From contig JAVVUQ010000031.1 of NCBI GenBank assembly GCA_036653075.1, positions 1 through 15,822 of the forward strand: a stretch of 15,822 nt of DNA. Reading direction: 5' to 3'. Source of the stretch: JAVVUQ01 sp036653075 (GTDB lineage Bacteria > Bacillota > Clostridia > Christensenellales > CAG-314). The notes under the pieces are model-generated. The model ran no database searches, was not told the origin of the DNA, and was given only the letters and a program-made list of their open reading frames with translations. Of this stretch, positions 1 through 9,403 are shown piece after piece; position 1 is the first letter of the stretch; every line of letters starts with the position of its first letter. Both the position numbers and the translations under genes were made by a program.

Positions 1-200
1 TAAATACATTGAATAAACCTAATTTTTTTTATATTTATTAGTTTAGTAAAAATAAATTAATAGTAAATATAAAATTGATTTAATTAAATAAATAAAATAA
101 AACATAAAATGATTTAATAGATTAATAAAACATAAAATTGATTTGAATAGATTATATTTAATTGATTTAATAAAATTAATAAAAAATTTGCATAAATAAA
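1..200. other. AT-rich non-coding spacer at left edge
   Basis: This stretch is almost entirely A and T and holds imperfect repeats of a motif like AAAATTGATTT plus AATAGATTA. Stops are dense in all frames and no gene, promoter or RNA was recognised. It probably separates the terminator at 201-222 from the next gene to the left, outside the window. Confidence 0.6.
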
Positions 201-222
201 ACGGAACGAATAATCGTTCCGT
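201..222 (-). terminator. Intrinsic terminator after the MMPL gene
   Basis: A perfect 9-bp inverted repeat, ACGGAACGA (201-209) and TCGTTCCGT (214-222), has a 4-base loop. Read on the minus strand it is followed by a T-rich tract (200-181). It lies about 40 bases past the transporter stop codon and stands out as GC-rich in an extremely AT-rich region. It is the only clear intrinsic terminator seen in the window. Confidence 0.85.
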
Positions 223-263
223 AATATTGTAAAAATTGAAAATTTAATGTTAAATTTAAGAAA

Positions 264-2633
264 TTATGATTTTAATTTTGCATCTACAAATTTCAATCCA
301 ATGGATAATTTTGGAATATAGTGGTCGCAAATATAGAGTAATGGTGGCAAAAAGCCTAAAACAAGCACAGCTGAAATAAGAGCGCCCAAGCCTATCATTA
401 TACCTATTTGAGCTACGCCTGCGACGGTTGAAACTATGCCAATAGTAAAGCCTGCAACGCACAATATCAGTGATGATGTTAAAACCGAGCCTATTGATTG
501 ACTAATTGCGCTACGCATAGCAATTAATTTACCGTGTGTTTTACGCATATCAACGTAGTTTTTGCTATACAAGATAGCGTAGTCTATTGTTGCACCAAGT
601 TGTATAAGTGAAACGACCAAGTATCCTAAAAATGCAATAGGAGCGCCGCCTATTGACGCAATAGCCATATTGATAAATATGCCTATTTCTATTGTTGAAA
701 CCAATAATATAGGTAGAATTATCGATTTAAACATAAACATAATAATTACAGCTACCGCAATAACAGCCAATAAATTGACAAAATCATAGTCGGAAGTTAT
801 CATTGTTTTCATATCCATAGCGGCGATAGTACTGCCTGTCAAATAATAATTAGTCGTATAAAATGACACGATACTTTTAATTTGCTTAACTATTTCAAAT
901 GCCTCTTTGCTTTCGGTATCGGCGTTGACGTTGACTACTATTCGAGTATGATCTTTGCTGTCGAAATTAGCGGTTAACTCCTCTGGCATAATTCCGCCTA
1001 TGCCTGGTTTGACCAAAGATTTATACGCCATTATGCTTGTAACGACTTTTTTGCCTTCATATTTAATTTCTTTCAGTTTATTAACCAAAATTGCTTCATT
1101 ATCTGTATCGCTATCTGGTTTATCTGCATTTCTCAGTGTTTTTGGAATGATTATAAGCACAGGATTATAAGTGCCAAAACAATCTTTGATAACTAAATTA
1201 TCGTTATATGATTTTGTGCCTTCGCCAGAGCCAATTGAGCTTTCGCCGTACATAAAGTTTAAATCGCCTTCTTGATCTTGACAAGTAAAGCAAAAACCTC
1301 CGATAAGCGCCACGACTAAAACAATAGGTATAGCAAATTTAGTAGTAAAGCGACCAATTTTGTTTCCCGATGGCATTAAATTGCGATGTTTGCCCTTTTC
1401 AAGTAATTTATCAAACATTGAAATCAATACTGGCATAACGAGCATTGCGCAAAGGAAGCTAATGATAATACCTTTAGCAAAAACCAAACCAATGTCTTTT
1501 CCAATTCCAAACTTCATAAATGAAATTGCAGCGAAACCAGCGACAGTAGTTAAGCAGCTTGCCGATATAGGCGCAAGCGAATGTTTTACGGCGTTTTTAA
1601 TTGCAATTTTCTTATCTGGATTAATTTTAATTTCTTCTCGATACTTATGCAAAAGGAAAATAGAGTAATCCATACTTATCGCCATTTGTAACGCCATAGC
1701 CATACTGTTAGTAACAAAGCTTATGCCGTTAGGTAAAATTCCAAAAGCTTGAAATGCAATATTTGAGCCCATATTGAATAATACGGACAAACCAATAACA
1801 ATTAAAAACAATACCGGTTCAAAAAACGATGTTGTGGAAAGTAGTAAAACAATAATAATTAAAGGCACTGCAATAAGAGTGCTTGTAAAAGCCTCTTTTA
1901 ATGTGGTTTCTCTTGCTGCCTTGCTCATAACTGCTGTTCCATCTAAATAAGCATTTAGTTTATCTGAGGAGCATAATGACATTATCTCGTTAAGAGCTTT
2001 ATCCGTTTTGTCACTGTAATCATCTTCTAAGAAATATATTTCAATCAACGCATTTTTGTTTACAGCGTCATAGTAATTACTTAAATTTATTGCTCCATTA
2101 AAATAATATTTTACAATTAAGTCCACAAAATCCAAAATAATAGGATTTTTATCTATGAATTCTAAAACTTCTGATGTAGAAGCGCCCTTACTCAGCATAT
2201 CTAAAAATTCAGTTATTTGTGTAGAATCCGTCATTTCGCCTGTTATAGATTCCACTGCTTTTTTTATAGCTGCAACAATAGCTCCTATGTTTTCATTTAT
2301 CGGTTCGGTAACCATTTTAACAATATCATCTAACCATAAAGTATATCTAACGCCTTCAATAGCCGCAAGTTTAGCTTTAAATGAGCCTGCGTTTTTAATT
2401 TCAATGTTCTTTAACATTACACGCGCATAACTTGAACCGCCAAATTCTTCGTTTACAATCTTAAGTCCTTGCATAGAATCGGCATTCGGGTCGAGGTACT
2501 CAGTCAGTTTATAGTTGATTTTAGTATTCATAAAGCCTAAAACCGCTAAAAAGCAAAATAGAACTGTCATAATACCCATTAAAACACGTATTAATATTGT
2601 CTTATTAAAAATCATCTTTAGATTAAATTTCAT
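264..2633 (-). CDS. MMPL/RND-family transporter (two-repeat exporter)
   Basis: This 789-residue polytopic membrane protein has the duplicated RND layout. A first TM helix lies at about residues 14-34, followed by a large extracytoplasmic domain (about 36-248) and a TM bundle (about 250-408). The pattern then repeats: a TM at about 433-450, a second external domain (about 451-615) and a TM bundle (about 617-768). Each bundle carries the MMPL-type Asp-Tyr pair expected in the proton-relay helix: SMDYSIFLLHKYREE (Asp322) and ATIDYAILYSKNYVD (Asp684). Relatives in Gram-positive bacteria export lipids or other hydrophobic compounds using the proton gradient; the substrate here cannot be told. The ATG at 2633 has a GAGG ribosome binding site six bases upstream (2640-2643). 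It is the last gene before a strong terminator, and a 424-bp spacer separates it from the LRR gene, so it may have its own promoter. Family assignment is secure; function is inferred. Confidence 0.9.
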   Translation of the reverse strand: MKFNLKMIFNKTILIRVLMGIMTVLFCFLAVLGFMNTKINYKLTEYLDPNADSMQGLKIVNEEFGGSSYARVMLKNIEIKNAGSFKAKLAAIEGVRYTLWLDDIVKMVTEPINENIGAIVAAIKKAVESITGEMTDSTQITEFLDMLSKGASTSEVLEFIDKNPIILDFVDLIVKYYFNGAINLSNYYDAVNKNALIEIYFLEDDYSDKTDKALNEIMSLCSSDKLNAYLDGTAVMSKAARETTLKEAFTSTLIAVPLIIIVLLLSTTSFFEPVLFLIVIGLSVLFNMGSNIAFQAFGILPNGISFVTNSMAMALQMAISMDYSIFLLHKYREEIKINPDKKIAIKNAVKHSLAPISASCLTTVAGFAAISFMKFGIGKDIGLVFAKGIIISFLCAMLVMPVLISMFDKLLEKGKHRNLMPSGNKIGRFTTKFAIPIVLVVALIGGFCFTCQDQEGDLNFMYGESSIGSGEGTKSYNDNLVIKDCFGTYNPVLIIIPKTLRNADKPDSDTDNEAILVNKLKEIKYEGKKVVTSIMAYKSLVKPGIGGIMPEELTANFDSKDHTRIVVNVNADTESKEAFEIVKQIKSIVSFYTTNYYLTGSTIAAMDMKTMITSDYDFVNLLAVIAVAVIIMFMFKSIILPILLVSTIEIGIFINMAIASIGGAPIAFLGYLVVSLIQLGATIDYAILYSKNYVDMRKTHGKLIAMRSAISQSIGSVLTSSLILCVAGFTIGIVSTVAGVAQIGIMIGLGALISAVLVLGFLPPLLYICDHYIPKLSIGLKFVDAKLKS

Positions 2634-3057
2634 AATTCGCCTCAGGACTTGATTTTAAAGCGGTCGCCCTTTTTCCTTGTCCGCTGTATTTTATTATCGC
2701 CGTTTCTAATGTTAATATGTTAAATTTCTAAATTTAAATATGTTATATCATATATTATTACAACATAACGCTATGTATATTATTATACTACTTATTATCT
2801 ACTTTTAATATTAAATATGCGTTAAATCGTTAAACTATATATAATAATTTGTATTGCTTTAATATTCAAATATGTTTAATAAGAATTTTTTACCTATTTT
2901 TATAATTACACTATAAACCTCTTTACCTCAACTAACTTAAATCTATAAATACATAACTAATGTAAATCTATAAATACATAACTAACTTAAAACAGCTAAT
3001 CAACATAATAACTTAAAACATATTTTTATGATATATATTTGTTAATTGTTTGTTATT
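2634..3057. other. 424-bp spacer between the LRR gene and the transporter
   Basis: No ORF was recognised. The part nearest the transporter (about 2655-2700) is unusually GC-rich. On the minus strand it can form a weak 5-bp stem (AGCGG with CCGCT), and further upstream a possible promoter TTAACA, 16 bases, TAAAAT precedes it. This is consistent with the transporter having its own leader, but neither element is strong. The part nearest the LRR gene contains a 25-bp-period duplication. Confidence 0.4.
2938..2985. repeat. Direct duplication, 23-bp identical units, period 25
   Basis: Two identical 23-bp copies (2938-2960 and 2963-2985), each containing ATCTATAAATACATAACTAA, are separated by two bases. 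They lie downstream of the LRR gene and show no hairpin potential. This is probably a local slippage duplication. Confidence 0.8.
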
Positions 3058-5007
3058 TTAATTATCCGTTTCAGCAAGTTCGTCAACATCCACAAGCTGT
3101 TGTTTTTCGTATTCGCTAAGCGTAATCATTTGTTTGTCACTAATTGACCAAGCAAAATAGTGCAATTGTTGGCGATAATAATCTTGTTCTTCCTTTTCAT
3201 TTGGAATGACTATTTGTAATTCTTTAGAATTAGCGACTTTTACTCCTAAACCATTTGCATAAATGACTTGTGAATATAACACAACTGTTTTCAAAGCGCC
3301 ACATTCAGAAAAACAACCTTTTCCCAAATAAATTTGCTTTTTATTTCCTAATGCCTCGTCTTGTATTAATTTTGGCAACTCAACTTTTCCTAATTTTGTA
3401 CAGTTAGCGAACGCTTCTGTTCCAATGTAAAAGAGGGCGCTTTTATCCAATGTAGCGTCGGTAAATTTAACTTCTAACAAGTTACCGCAAGACAAGAAAG
3501 ATTTATCTCCAATGTATTGAATACCGCTGCCAAACTCAACTTCTTGTAATCTAACAAAACTTCTAAAATCTAAATTTCCAATATACGTAATATATGAATT
3601 AAATTTAATTTTTGTTAAAGTAAAACTATTAAATGCGCCCGAGGTAAATCCAACGACTTTTGCTTTATCGTACATATCTGGAATTTCCGCTTTATCTTTA
3701 CCCCAATACCCGCTAACAATTGCATAATTTTGATAATCTTCAATTAAAACCTTTTCATTCACGCCTAACTCAATAATTTTATTATACCTTTCTTTGTCCG
3801 TTTCGGCAAGTTCCTTAACGGTAATAAAAGCATAATCTCCATCAAAATTAGCAGGATAAAGCGGAATTCCACTCCAAGCGGCATTTTCTTTTAATTTAAT
3901 TTTTAATGTATTTGACACATAAAAATTCGTTTCCGAAATACTACCAGCGCCTGAATCGGTATCTGGAACATTTTCGCCCATTAACACAACAGCTTTCAAA
4001 GCGCTACACTTTTTTAAAGCATCAAAACTCAAATATTTTAATCCAACAGGCAAATCTAATCGAGAAATAAAAGGATTTGCGCATAAACTGCCCGACTCAA
4101 TTCTTTCAACATTATTTGGAACATTAAATCTAATATCCGTCTTCCCCGCTGGATAACTTATCATTCGCACCATATCTTTACTGTAAATTACGCCATCTTT
4201 AACTTCAAAATGGATATTTTCTTCATCAATCCAATACCCCGTTATCGACGTGCAACCCGTAAATGCGGATATACCAAAATTAATCAATTCTTTAGGCAAT
4301 TTAAACGCTTCTAAATTTATACATCCGCTAAAGGCGTTAGCGCCAATTTGAGCAATCTTTGAATCTGTTAAATTTACCGTTTTAAGCGATACGCATCCAT
4401 AAAAAGATTCGGACATAATTACTTGCACATTACATAACATTCGCAATTCAATAATTGATTCACACTTAAAAAAAGCCCTCTCGCAAATCGTTACTACTTC
4501 TAAAGGCACGCTATACACCCCTGAAACAAAATAGTATCGTGGCGGAACTTTAATTAAATTCTTCATCTGATAATCAAAAAGAACACCATCTAACGAACGA
4601 TACGCTTTATTCTTTTCCGATATTTGTATATAAGTTAAATTTGGCATTTGTGAAAAAGCATTATCTGATATTTCTATAACAGTTTCTGGCACATCAACCC
4701 ATTTAATATTTTCACAATTAGATAGTCTGTTAATTTTTAATACATCTTTACCTTCAACCTGCGCAGGCAACTCTAACATAGAATTTGAAGAAATATCCAT
4801 ATTAACAACTTCCCATCCGTCACCATACTTTTTATACCAAATATTATCCCGTATGGTTATATCAGGGCTTGGCAACGTACGATTTAAAGATAAAAATAAA
4901 AAAACAGACAACGCAAGTATCGCCAACGCTACACTATACGCAATAATTTGTGGTATTAAAATTTTTTTATTTTTATTGCTTTTTTGGTTCTCAACAAATT
5001 TACTCAT
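3058..5007 (-). CDS. Membrane-anchored BspA-type leucine-rich-repeat protein
   Basis: This 649-residue protein has a short basic N-terminus (NKNKK) and one hydrophobic helix at about residues 17-41. That predicts an anchored protein with its bulk outside the cell. Two blocks of BspA/Treponema-type LRR (LRR_5) units follow, at about 100-345 and 445-600. Recurrent signatures include IGANAFSGCINLEAFKLP, ISAFTGCTSI, IGDKSFLSCGNLLEVKF and IGTEAFANCTKLGKVELP. A non-LRR linker spans about 346-444. Such proteins commonly mediate adhesion or protein binding, but no specific partner is visible. There is no LPXTG sorting motif. The ATG at 5007 has an AGAAGG ribosome binding site. The gene starts 106 bases after the nuclease gene stops and could be co-transcribed with it. 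The last residues (DELAETDN) echo an internal segment (KELAETDK, about 398-405). Confidence 0.88.
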   Translation of the reverse strand: MSKFVENQKSNKNKKILIPQIIAYSVALAILALSVFLFLSLNRTLPSPDITIRDNIWYKKYGDGWEVVNMDISSNSMLELPAQVEGKDVLKINRLSNCENIKWVDVPETVIEISDNAFSQMPNLTYIQISEKNKAYRSLDGVLFDYQMKNLIKVPPRYYFVSGVYSVPLEVVTICERAFFKCESIIELRMLCNVQVIMSESFYGCVSLKTVNLTDSKIAQIGANAFSGCINLEAFKLPKELINFGISAFTGCTSITGYWIDEENIHFEVKDGVIYSKDMVRMISYPAGKTDIRFNVPNNVERIESGSLCANPFISRLDLPVGLKYLSFDALKKCSALKAVVLMGENVPDTDSGAGSISETNFYVSNTLKIKLKENAAWSGIPLYPANFDGDYAFITVKELAETDKERYNKIIELGVNEKVLIEDYQNYAIVSGYWGKDKAEIPDMYDKAKVVGFTSGAFNSFTLTKIKFNSYITYIGNLDFRSFVRLQEVEFGSGIQYIGDKSFLSCGNLLEVKFTDATLDKSALFYIGTEAFANCTKLGKVELPKLIQDEALGNKKQIYLGKGCFSECGALKTVVLYSQVIYANGLGVKVANSKELQIVIPNEKEEQDYYRQQLHYFAWSISDKQMITLSEYEKQQLVDVDELAETDN

Positions 5008-5113
5008 ATTTACCTTCTTGATTTTACAATTAATAATTATTGAAAATACATTGAAATGAAAATAAACACAATTTAAAATTCTATAATTAAAATATTAATA
5101 TTGCCATATATTT

Positions 5114-8100
5114 TCATTTTTTAATCAATTCTTTCTCAATTGCATTATCCTCATCTACAAAAGCTTTTATAATCGCATTCTTATCTATAATATCAGCATC
5201 AATTTTTACAGGCGGATTAATGATCGTATATTTTTTTTCATTTCTTTGCGTTGTATTGTTGCTTTTGTTTATTGACCGTTTTTCATCTTTAACTATTGAA
5301 TTTATGGCAACATCATTACCATTTATAATGCTTTCTTTAGCTGTAATATCTTTAACTTCAATATCTTTAACTTCAATATCCTTAACTGCAATATCTTTAA
5401 CTATTTGCGTTTTTTGCTTATTGTTTGTTTTCTTTTGCGGCGACGCTTTTTTCTTTTCATTTATTAGGTTAGTTTTAGTAATATTAACGCTCTTTTCCTC
5501 CGCTATTTCAACTTCTTTCGATTTCTGCTCAGCTTTAGCGATAGGTTTAACAATATTATTGACTTTTGTTTCATTATAAGTTTTAGTATCCGCTTTATTA
5601 TCAATTTTATCAATTTTTATATCTTGCGTCTTGTTTTCGACTTTTTTATTATCCTCTATATCTGTTTTTACGCCAACATTAACGTTAGTTTTTATAGCAG
5701 GTTTAATATCATTTGCAATTATAGCTTTATTTTCAACTTTATTTTCAACTTTATTTTCAACTTTATTTTCAACCTTATTTTCAACTTTNNNNNNNNNNNN
5801 NNNNNNNNNNNNNNNNNNNNNNNNNNNNNNNNNNNNNNNNNNNNNNNNNNNNNNNNNNNNNNNNNNNNNNNNNNNNNNNNNNNNNNNNCAACTTTATTTT
5901 CAACTTTATTTTCAACTTTATTTTCAACCTTATTTTCAACTTTTACATTAACAATTTTATTATCCGTTTTTATTGGTAAATTTTTGTTATTTACATTGGG
6001 CGTAACGTTAGAGTTGTTGACTACTAATTTATTTCCATTTGCATTGACAGTTGTAATAGCTGTCGTATTAGTTGTAGTCAAAGCTTTAGTATTAGTTGTA
6101 GTTAAGGCTTTAGTATTAGTAGCGTTTAAAGTAGGTTTATTAGAATTTGCCGCAATAACGCTATTATTTATATTTACTACTTTTTCAATAGTAGGATTAT
6201 TTATTGTAGTAATTGGCGCATTTGCAATTGAAGTATTAGGTAAAGTGGTTGATGCAGCGGTAGCTGACGATGGATTCAAACTTATAGTATTAGTCCCCGA
6301 AGTATTTACCGCAAGGCTTTTTGCGCCTTCGTTTACGTTGAGAGAATATTTGATAAATAAATCTGCATCTAAAAATGGCAAATTATTTTCGTCATACACA
6401 ATACCAAGCGAATGACTAAGCGCAATTTCAAATAGTTTTTCCATATCAATTAAGGCAAGATTTGGAATTTTTACAGCGAATCGTTTTCCTTCGATATGGA
6501 TACTTGCGTTTGTAGCCATAACGCCTTTAGCTGCGTGTTCGCCCTGCATAACGCCTGCAAATTCTCTTAATTCTTTAACTGTTACGCTTGTAGTGAGGCG
6601 TTGACGAGTTTTTGCTTGAATTAAAATAGTCTCGTGAAATCCTAATGGATCAATAATTTCTACAATTCCGTCAATTCCGTTGTCATTTGGACCAGCGGTA
6701 AGCTCATCTTTGACAACCATATTTCCATAAAGCGCTTTAACTGCGTTTAACGCTAATATTTCCATAAACACACTGCCTTCAATGTTTATAGCTTGCATAT
6801 AAAAATACATCAATTTTTTAAGATACGCATCTTTTTTTAAAGTACCTTTTCTTGCTTGGTTATAAATTTTTTCTGCATTGACGAAATGCACGCCGATTGG
6901 AGTAGCTGGATATTTATCTGTTGGAGTAAGCTCGTAAATTCCACGCTTATAGATAACTTCGCTCGCATCCTCTAATTGTTTAAGCGCCATTCCCACTAAT
7001 CCACGCTGAACATTACGTTCTTCAACATTATTAATATGCGAGATTGTCAATTTATCTAAAATTTCATTTCTTGTATATCTATCTTTAATGTTAAATAATT
7101 TAACTATTTCATTTTTATAATTTACTTGTTCTTGAGTTTCGGCAACCGTCCCCGTTAATTTAATTTCTTCGCCAGCATATTCCATCATCGATTGCGATAA
7201 CATTTCATTAACAACAGAACCTGTTAAACTTTTATATCTTGTCGCTAAACTGTTACTGCTTCTCTCTTTTAACTGCTCCGCCGACAATCCGTACTCTAAT
7301 ATAGCCGCTCCAATTAAATCTTTCCTAAGCCACAAAGACTTTTTGGCAAACAACTCTAATATAACATCGTTTACCTTCTTTTTTGTAACCAAAACTTCTT
7401 CTTGATTCAACGGCGCCGATTGCTCTAATGCCGTTTTTATTTTAGTTTCATTGACAATTTCTTCTTTCTTTGCAAAAATCGGCTTTTTATTTTCTCTACG
7501 TTCGTAATTTCGTTCGTTTCGTTCGTTTCGCTCTTTTTGCGATTGCGCTTTTTCTTTAATAATCGCTGCTATAATTTCCGATTTTGAAATCGCTTTAGGC
7601 TTTTTTCTTGCCCTATAACATCCAATTAAACACTTTTTACCTTCTTTTTTATACTTTATCGGATTGCATAGGTTAATACGCATAAGCTCGTAAGGCGCAA
7701 CAAGCGTGTGCGAAATTAATGGATTAGCTCTTATAGTTTCATTTATCGATATATTTTCATTATTGGCAATTTCATCACTACTTATCTCATTATTATTTAT
7801 AATTTTTTGTACCGTTTTAAGGGAATTTATTCCAATTTTATCATCTTTAATAAGTTTACTTTCAATATTTTGCTCTTTTGCAATTGTATCAACTTTAATA
7901 AGTTTACTTTCAATATTTTGCTCTTTTGCAATTGTATCAACTTTATTATCACCATCAATAACGACTTTATTATCCAAAGCTTTAGCTATGTTCAATTCTT
8001 CTTCTCTCTTTTTTTTGTTTCGACCACGCCCGCCACGATGTTTGCGACGTTTAGGCTTGTCCGCAATAATACTATCATTCAATGCTATTTCATTAGACGC

Positions 8101-9270
8101 AATGTCTGAATTTATCACTGCTTTATCGCTATTTACCATCTGCGCATCTACTTTTACAAGTGGATTTATACTTTTTAAATCATCGTTTTTAAGCAATTCA
8201 GCTACTTTTTCAGCTTTTTGTATAATATTGGTTTTTTCTTCAGTTTTAGCAATTACATCTGCTTTTACGCTATTTTTTTTAATAATTGGATTAACATTAG
8301 ATTCTTTTCCACTTTTATTTGCCAAATTAATTTCTGTTTTTATATCAATAACATCAGTTTTTTCGTTTTTTATGTTAATAACATCAGNNNNNNNNNNNNN
8401 NNNNNNNNNNNNNNNNNNNNNNNNNNNNNNNNNNNNNNNNNNNNNNNNNNNNNNNNNNNNNNNNNNNNNNNNNNNNNNNNNNNNNNNTGATTTTGACGTA
8501 GTTGATTTTTTATTCTTATGTTTTTCATTATTATCTATTTTTTTTACATCATTATTAATTTTTTCTAAGTCTTTATTAATATTTTCTACGTCTTTAAAAT
8601 TATTTTCAACCTTAGCGTCAACTTTTCTATCTGCAATAATGTCTTTTTTTGATTCGTTCAACGCTTTTGAATTTGATGTTGTGGAAGGTAAATTTTTCTG
8701 ATCGATTTGATTGTTTTTATCAATTCTATCGCTTATTTTTATATCTTCTTTCACAATTTTATCTTTTAATTCAATAGATTTAACATCTTCTACTTTGTTT
8801 TTTTCTACATCAATAGCATTACCTTTTGATAATGTTATTGATGGCGCAATTGGTTTATTTTCTATGTTAATATCATTGACGTCCTCTTTAATTGGATTTT
8901 TATTAATAATCCCCTCTTTTTTAATGGCTTTTTTGGGTTCTTTTGGCTTTTTTGCAGTAACTTTTTTATCTGCTAATTTTTCATCGTTATTTATATCTTG
9001 CTTTATTTTGCTCGTTTTCTTGTTATCAATTTGTTGAGTATTACTTTCTATTTCTTTATCCTTTTGGGGTATATTTTCATCTTTAATAATAGGATTAATT
9101 GTTGTTTTATTGTGATGAACGCTTTTTTTGCTACTTGTTTTTTTAATTTTTTCATTTGCCGTTAATTCATCTGATTTAACTATTTGATTTTTTAATACAA
9201 CATTTTCTTGTTTTTGTTGTTTTTCTATATCGTTTATATCGTTTGCAACCTTTACTATTTCGTTGCTCAT
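5114..9270 (-). CDS. Giant Mrr-type nuclease with winged-helix region and long disordered repeat flanks (two assembly gaps)
   Basis: This appears to be one gene of roughly 1,385 codons, its true length unknown because of two 100-N gaps. Residue numbers use the nominal N counts. Residues 1-400 are low-complexity K/N/D/E/I. An Arg/Gly/Lys patch (HRGGRGRNKKKR) lies at about 411-422, and a perfect 16-residue duplication at about 444-475. Charged RNERNER repeats follow, then two probable winged-helix segments at about 630-705 and 718-785. The Mrr catalytic domain (about 830-970) shows GPNDNGIDG (Asp867) and ILIQAK (Gln885, Lys887), then VKELREFAGVM and KGVMATNASI, as in Mrr family PD-(D/E)XK enzymes. 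A T/N-rich then KVEN-repeat tail follows. After the second gap the frame shifts only because of the placeholder length. The KVEN frame continues from 5788 to a TGA at 5114, ending in NAIEKELIKK. Start: ATG at 9270 with AAAGGAG upstream. Stand-alone Mrr proteins are modification-dependent type IV restriction enzymes; that role here is inference, and an RNase-E-like scaffold or DNA-repair role is possible. Confidence 0.8.
5345..5404. repeat. 15-bp in-frame tandem repeat encoding (V/A)KDIx
   Basis: Four 15-bp units (AATATCTTTAACTTC and close variants) lie in the C-terminal tail of the nuclease gene. They encode VKDIAVKDIEVKDIEVKDI. The unit is a multiple of three, so copy-number change would not break the frame. 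Confidence 0.85.
5726..5940. repeat. 12-bp in-frame tandem repeat encoding KVEN, interrupted by the gap
   Basis: Plus-strand unit TTTATTTTCAAC reads Lys-Val-Glu-Asn on the coding strand. Five copies are visible at 5726-5785 and four full copies at 5893-5940, with the 100-N gap between them. Copies are nearly identical (one T-to-C change in one copy per side). The total copy number is unknown. Confidence 0.92.
5789..5888. other. Assembly gap (100 N) inside the KVEN repeat
   Basis: Exactly 100 undetermined bases flanked on both sides by the same 12-bp tandem repeat, TTTATTTTCAAC. Keeping the KVEN frame on both sides requires the true gap to be 2 modulo 3 in length, which 100 is not. The N run is therefore a fixed-size placeholder, and the repeat array was probably collapsed or broken by the assembler. 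Confidence 0.9.
6065..6112. repeat. 24-bp in-frame repeat encoding TKALTTTN
   Basis: Two 24-bp units (6065-6088 and 6089-6112) differ at two positions, and partial copies flank them. They encode the Thr/Asn-rich segment NTKALTTTNTKALTTTN immediately C-terminal to the Mrr domain. Confidence 0.8.
7849..7944. repeat. Perfect 48-bp tandem duplication in the nuclease gene
   Basis: Two identical 48-bp copies (7849-7896 and 7897-7944) encode VDTIAKEQNIESKLIK in tandem. Perfect nucleotide identity, synonymous sites included, points to a recent duplication. Confidence 0.93.
8388..8487. other. Assembly gap (100 N) in the N-terminal low-complexity region
   Basis: Exactly 100 undetermined bases between ...TTSKS and DVINIKNEKTDVIDIK in the encoded protein. 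The side after the gap shows a 30-bp near-repeat encoding DVINIKNEKT then DVIDIKTEIN, so a tandem repeat probably broke the assembly here too. The frame happens to be kept across the nominal length. Confidence 0.85.
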
Positions 9271-9348
9271 AAATTCTCCTTTAATTTTTTTATTCTTAAC
9301 TAATTGCTATTTCCATATTGTTTGTCATTTTTAATATGTTAAAAATCA

Positions 9349-9357
9349 ATTATAACA
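9349..9357 (-). promoter_or_regulatory. Candidate extended -10 promoter for the nuclease gene
   Basis: On the minus strand this reads TGTTATAAT, an extended -10 (TG-n-TATAAT). It sits about 80 bases upstream of the nuclease ATG, in the 133-bp spacer after the PHP gene. No good -35 hexamer is present at 17 bases, which is tolerated for extended -10 promoters. In such AT-rich sequence a chance match is possible. Confidence 0.4.
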
Positions 9358-9403
9358 ATTCAACCGCATTTTTTAATAATATTGTTAAAAATCCATATTT
9401 TAA

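Noticed and set aside
5719..5788. Nuclease C-terminus ending in KLKIRLKIKLKI at 5719
   Set aside because: This is the KVEN repeat read in the wrong frame after the 100-N placeholder; the true frame stays open to 5114.
5220..6415. Plus-strand ORFs rich in Phe/Leu/Ser over the nuclease gene tail
   Set aside because: They are the antisense of K/N/E-rich coding repeats, have no ribosome binding site, and their low-complexity composition mirrors the minus-strand gene.
7706..8701. Plus-strand 331-codon ORF that looks membrane-like
   Set aside because: It is antisense to the N-terminal arm of the nuclease; antisense of Lys/Asn/Asp-rich codons gives Phe/Ile/Leu runs. It also spans the N gap.
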